Shown here: positions 48,549-50,964 of the stretch, one piece after another
Numbering within the stretch: the stretch's first letter is position 1
Layout of the letters: each line of letters starts with the position of its first letter
Origin: Mycobacteriaceae bacterium
Lineage (GTDB): Bacteria; Actinomycetota; Actinomycetes; Mycobacteriales; Mycobacteriaceae
Direction: 5' to 3'
Length of the DNA: 50,964 bases
Assembly (NCBI GenBank): GCA_019749805.1
Contig: JAIEPH010000101.1
Span: forward strand, 1 to 50,964
Program-made: the position numbers and the translations under genes
The notes under the pieces: generated by a model
The model's database searches: none
What the model was told of the DNA's origin: nothing
The model's input: the letters and a program-made list of their open reading frames with translations, nothing else

Positions 48549-50964
48549 TCAACTGGCTGGCGCCGGCGCCAACTTGTCGCAGAGCAGTTCCGCCAACCCG
48601 CGCACCGTGCCGACCGAGGTGAGGTCGCCGGGATTGATCCGGATTCCCGTCTCGGTCTCGATGCGGGTGCGCAGTTCGAGCGCGCCCAGTGAGTCCATGC
48701 CGTACTCCGCGAGCGGACGGTCCGGGTCGACGCTGCGCCGCAAGATCACGCTCACCTGCTCGGAGAGCAGGCGCCGAAGCCGGATGGGCCACTCGTCTCG
48801 GGGAAGCTCGTCGAGCTCAGCGCGCAACCGGCTGGTTCCGGCCGCGTCTTGCCCCCTCGAGCGGAACGCTTCGGCGAACGGGCTCTGATCGGCAAACGCG
48901 GCCAACCAGGGCGTGCCGGTGATCGGCGCATAGCCGGTGTACGCGCGATCGTGGCGCAACAGCTCTTCGAACGCGTATGCGCCGTCCTCGGGCGAGATGG
49001 CGATGCCGGCTTTCTCCGCCAGAGCGGCGCCGCGCCCGATCTGGCCCCAGGCGCCCCATGCGATCGACGTGGCCGGGAGACCCTGCGCACGCCGCCACAG
49101 AGTGAAGGCGTCCAACCAGCTGTTGGCTGCGGCGTACGCGCCCTGGCCGGGCGAGCCCACCAACGCGGCGGCCGAGGAGAACGAGCAGAACCAGTCCAGC
49201 GGCTGGCCGGCGGTTGCTGCGTGCAAGTTCCACGCACCGAAAGCCTTTGGTGCCCAGTCCCGGTCGATCAGATCGTCGGTGATGTTCGTCAGAACGGCGT
49301 CATCGATGACTCCTGCCGCGTGCAGCACCCCGCGCAAGGGCAGGCCGGTGGCGGTCGCGGCGGCAACCAACCGCTGAGCCGTGTCGGGCTCGGCAACGTC
49401 ACCGCACTCCACCACGACATCGGCGCCGAGAGACTGGATCAACTGGATGGTTTCCAGCGCCTCGGGCGTCGGTTCCGAACGCGAAGACAAGACGATTCGT
49501 CCGGCGCCGGCCCCGGCCATCTTCTCGGCCAAGAACAACCCCAGGGCGCCGAGACCTCCGCTGACGATGTAGGCGCCGTCCGAAGCCAGCGTCCGGACCT
49601 GCGCAGGAGGCACAACCACACTGCTGTGCCCAGCCTGCGGAATATCGAGGATCAGCTTTCCGGTGTGCTGGGCGCCGCTCATCATGCGGATCGGGGTCAC
49701 GGCGTCGGCGAGTGGGAAATGTGTGCATTCCGGTATGGGTAGCGCGCCGTCGGCGGTGAGCCGGTACACCGTCTCCAGCAGATTCCGCACCTGCTCTGGA
49801 TGGCTCACCGACATGAGGGCGAGGTCTACGGCGTGGAACGAGAGATTGCGCCGGAATGGGAAGAGCCCCAATCGAGTGTCGCCGTAGATGTCGCGCTTGC
49901 CGATCTCGACGAACCGGCCGCCGAAGGCCAGTAGTTCGAGGCTGGCGCGCTGGGCCGCACCGGTGACCGAGTTGAGCACGATATCGACGCCGTAGCCATC
50001 GGTGTCGCGACGGATTTCGTCGGCGAACTCCAGGCTTCGCGAGTCGTAGACGTGCTCAATTCCTATGTCGCGCAGTATCTGTCGACGTTGCTCGCTACCC
50101 GCGGTGGCGAAAATTTCCGCTCCGGCGGCGCGCGCGATGGCGATTGCTGCTTTGCCGACGCCGCCGGTGGCGGAGTGGATCAGCACCTTGTCGCCAGATT
50201 TGATGCGGGCCTGATCGTTGAGGCCGCACCAGGCGGTGGCCGTCGCAATGGTGAGTGCGGCCGCATGTGCGTCCGTCAGTCCGGCCGGCAGCGTGACCGC
50301 CAGGTTTGCGTCGCAGGTGATGAACCGGGCCCAGCAGCCGTTGGCAGAGAGGCCCCCGACGTGGTCGCCGACCTTGTGGTCGGACACATCAGGTCCCACG
50401 GCGGTCACCACCCCGGCGAAGTCGATGCCCAGTTGTGGCAGGCGTCCATCGAACGCGGGGTAGCGGCCGAAAGCGACCAGCACATCCGCGAAGTTGATGC
50501 TCGATGCGGTAACGGCGACCTCGATCTGCCCCGGCCCTGGCGGAACGCGGTCGCACGCGACCATTTCCATCGATTCCAGATCACCGGGTGTGCGGATCTG
50601 CAGACGCATCCCATCGCGAGAATGGTCAGCGATCGCGGTCTTGCGCTCTTCGGGCTGCAGCGGAGTCGGGTACAACCGCGCGGTGTACCACTGGCCGTTC
50701 CGCCAGGCGGTCTCGTCCTCTTCGGACTCACCGAGCAGTTGATTTGCCAGCTGCTCGGCGCCGCTGTCGGCGTCCAGATCGATCTGGACAGCACGCAGGT
50801 GCGGATGTTCGATTCCGATCACCCGGACCAAGCCGCGCAGCCCAGCCTGCTCGAGGTTGGGGCGGTCACCGGCGACCACCGTTTGCGCGTTTCGGGTCAC
50901 GACATACAGACGAGGAGGCTCACCGGGGAGCTCCGGCAGTTCACGGGCGATACGCACCAGATGC
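48549..50964 (-). CDS. Polyketide synthase, C-terminal part (ER-KR-ACP), MAS/Pks5-like
   Basis: Partial: the frame is open at the right edge, so the N-terminal KS-AT-DH part lies outside. About 805 residues are visible. First is the end of a DH-KR linker or structural region. Next is an enoylreductase of the MDR type (FADVLVAFGRYPAF, nucleotide loop HSATGGVGKAA), then a ketoreductase with SGGLGALGLFLAEKM and catalytic Ser-Tyr-Asn in the region CSFSSAAALVG to GAYAAANSW. Last is an acyl carrier domain with GMDSLGALEL (Ser at about 48690-48692) ending with the stop at 48549. A fully reducing single module of this order is that of mycocerosic-acid-type iterative synthases (Mas, Pks2, Pks5), which make methyl-branched fatty acids for surface lipids. 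It could supply an acyl group for the locus, but this is positional inference. Confidence 0.93.
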   Translation of the reverse strand, partial: HLVRIARELPELPGEPPRLYVVTRNAQTVVAGDRPNLEQAGLRGLVRVIGIEHPHLRAVQIDLDADSGAEQLANQLLGESEEDETAWRNGQWYTARLYPTPLQPEERKTAIADHSRDGMRLQIRTPGDLESMEMVACDRVPPGPGQIEVAVTASSINFADVLVAFGRYPAFDGRLPQLGIDFAGVVTAVGPDVSDHKVGDHVGGLSANGCWARFITCDANLAVTLPAGLTDAHAAALTIATATAWCGLNDQARIKSGDKVLIHSATGGVGKAAIAIARAAGAEIFATAGSEQRRQILRDIGIEHVYDSRSLEFADEIRRDTDGYGVDIVLNSVTGAAQRASLELLAFGGRFVEIGKRDIYGDTRLGLFPFRRNLSFHAVDLALMSVSHPEQVRNLLETVYRLTADGALPIPECTHFPLADAVTPIRMMSGAQHTGKLILDIPQAGHSSVVVPPAQVRTLASDGAYIVSGGLGALGLFLAEKMAGAGAGRIVLSSRSEPTPEALETIQLIQSLGADVVVECGDVAEPDTAQRLVAAATATGLPLRGVLHAAGVIDDAVLTNITDDLIDRDWAPKAFGAWNLHAATAGQPLDWFCSFSSAAALVGSPGQGAYAAANSWLDAFTLWRRAQGLPATSIAWGAWGQIGRGAALAEKAGIAISPEDGAYAFEELLRHDRAYTGYAPITGTPWLAAFADQSPFAEAFRSRGQDAAGTSRLRAELDELPRDEWPIRLRRLLSEQVSVILRRSVDPDRPLAEYGMDSLGALELRTRIETETGIRINPGDLTSVGTVRGLAELLCDKLAPAPAS

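Noticed and set aside
1..50964. tRNA, rRNA or CRISPR arrays
   Set aside because: I saw no cloverleaf-like tRNA signatures, rRNA motifs or regularly spaced short repeats; the only extensive repeats are NRPS domains and glycosyltransferase paralogues.

Overview
The window looks like a mycobacterial chromosome segment. Supporting signs are high G+C overall, frequent GTG/TTG starts, a mycobacterial-type secreted haem-binding protein, a GAP-family membrane protein, PapA-like acyltransferases, a MAS/Pks5-type polyketide synthase and a methyltransferase of the Rv2952/Fmt family. Most of it (about 2-46.5 kb) reads as one accessory locus for a glycosylated, acylated, methylated lipopeptide, that is, a glycopeptidolipid (GPL)-type cell-envelope lipid. 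The species cannot be fixed from sequence alone.

Layout. Left edge: the 3' end of an NRPS gene (adenylation-carrier-thioesterase). 2-11 kb: a mixed-strand decoration and export block with an integral-membrane acyltransferase, a haem-binding-like secreted protein, an MFS transporter fused to a sulfotransferase, a PapA-like acyltransferase, a GT1 glycosyltransferase, a GAP-like protein and a methyltransferase. 11-24 kb: a mainly plus-strand sugar block with a second PapA-like enzyme, five more paralogous GT1 glycosyltransferases (six in all), an FkbM methyltransferase overlapping a second methyltransferase, a DegT/StrS sugar aminotransferase and an Fmt-like methyltransferase. 24-29 kb: a nucleotide-sugar epimerase/dehydratase on the minus strand, a second membrane acyltransferase, a membrane-anchored TylF-like methyltransferase, then about 0.7 kb of gene-poor DNA. 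29.2-46.5 kb: mbtH and a 5670-residue NRPS. Right edge: an M48/Ste24-like membrane protease convergent with an ICMT-like methyltransferase, then the 3' end of a MAS-like PKS on the minus strand.

How it fits together. The large NRPS reads C-A-T-E / C-A-T / C-A-T / C-A-T-E / C-T. Specificity residues read by eye suggest Thr/Ser-like, Thr/Ser-like, Phe-like and Thr-like residues, with epimerisation at residues 1 and 4, and a first C domain placed to attach a fatty acid. That order resembles the serine-containing Ser-Ser-Phe-alloThr GPL described for Mycobacterium xenopi rather than the Phe-Thr-Ala-alaninol core of classical GPLs. The six glycosyltransferases, five methyltransferases, four acyltransferases, epimerase, aminotransferase and sulfotransferase would supply a decorated oligosaccharide. 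The MFS and GAP-like proteins are the candidate transport components.

Main oddities: the MFS-sulfotransferase fusion, the final C-T unit without an adenylation domain, a thioesterase-terminated NRPS encoded 27 kb from the large NRPS, one glycosyltransferase with a degraded donor-binding loop, and clear G+C drops in the thioesterase and one methyltransferase.
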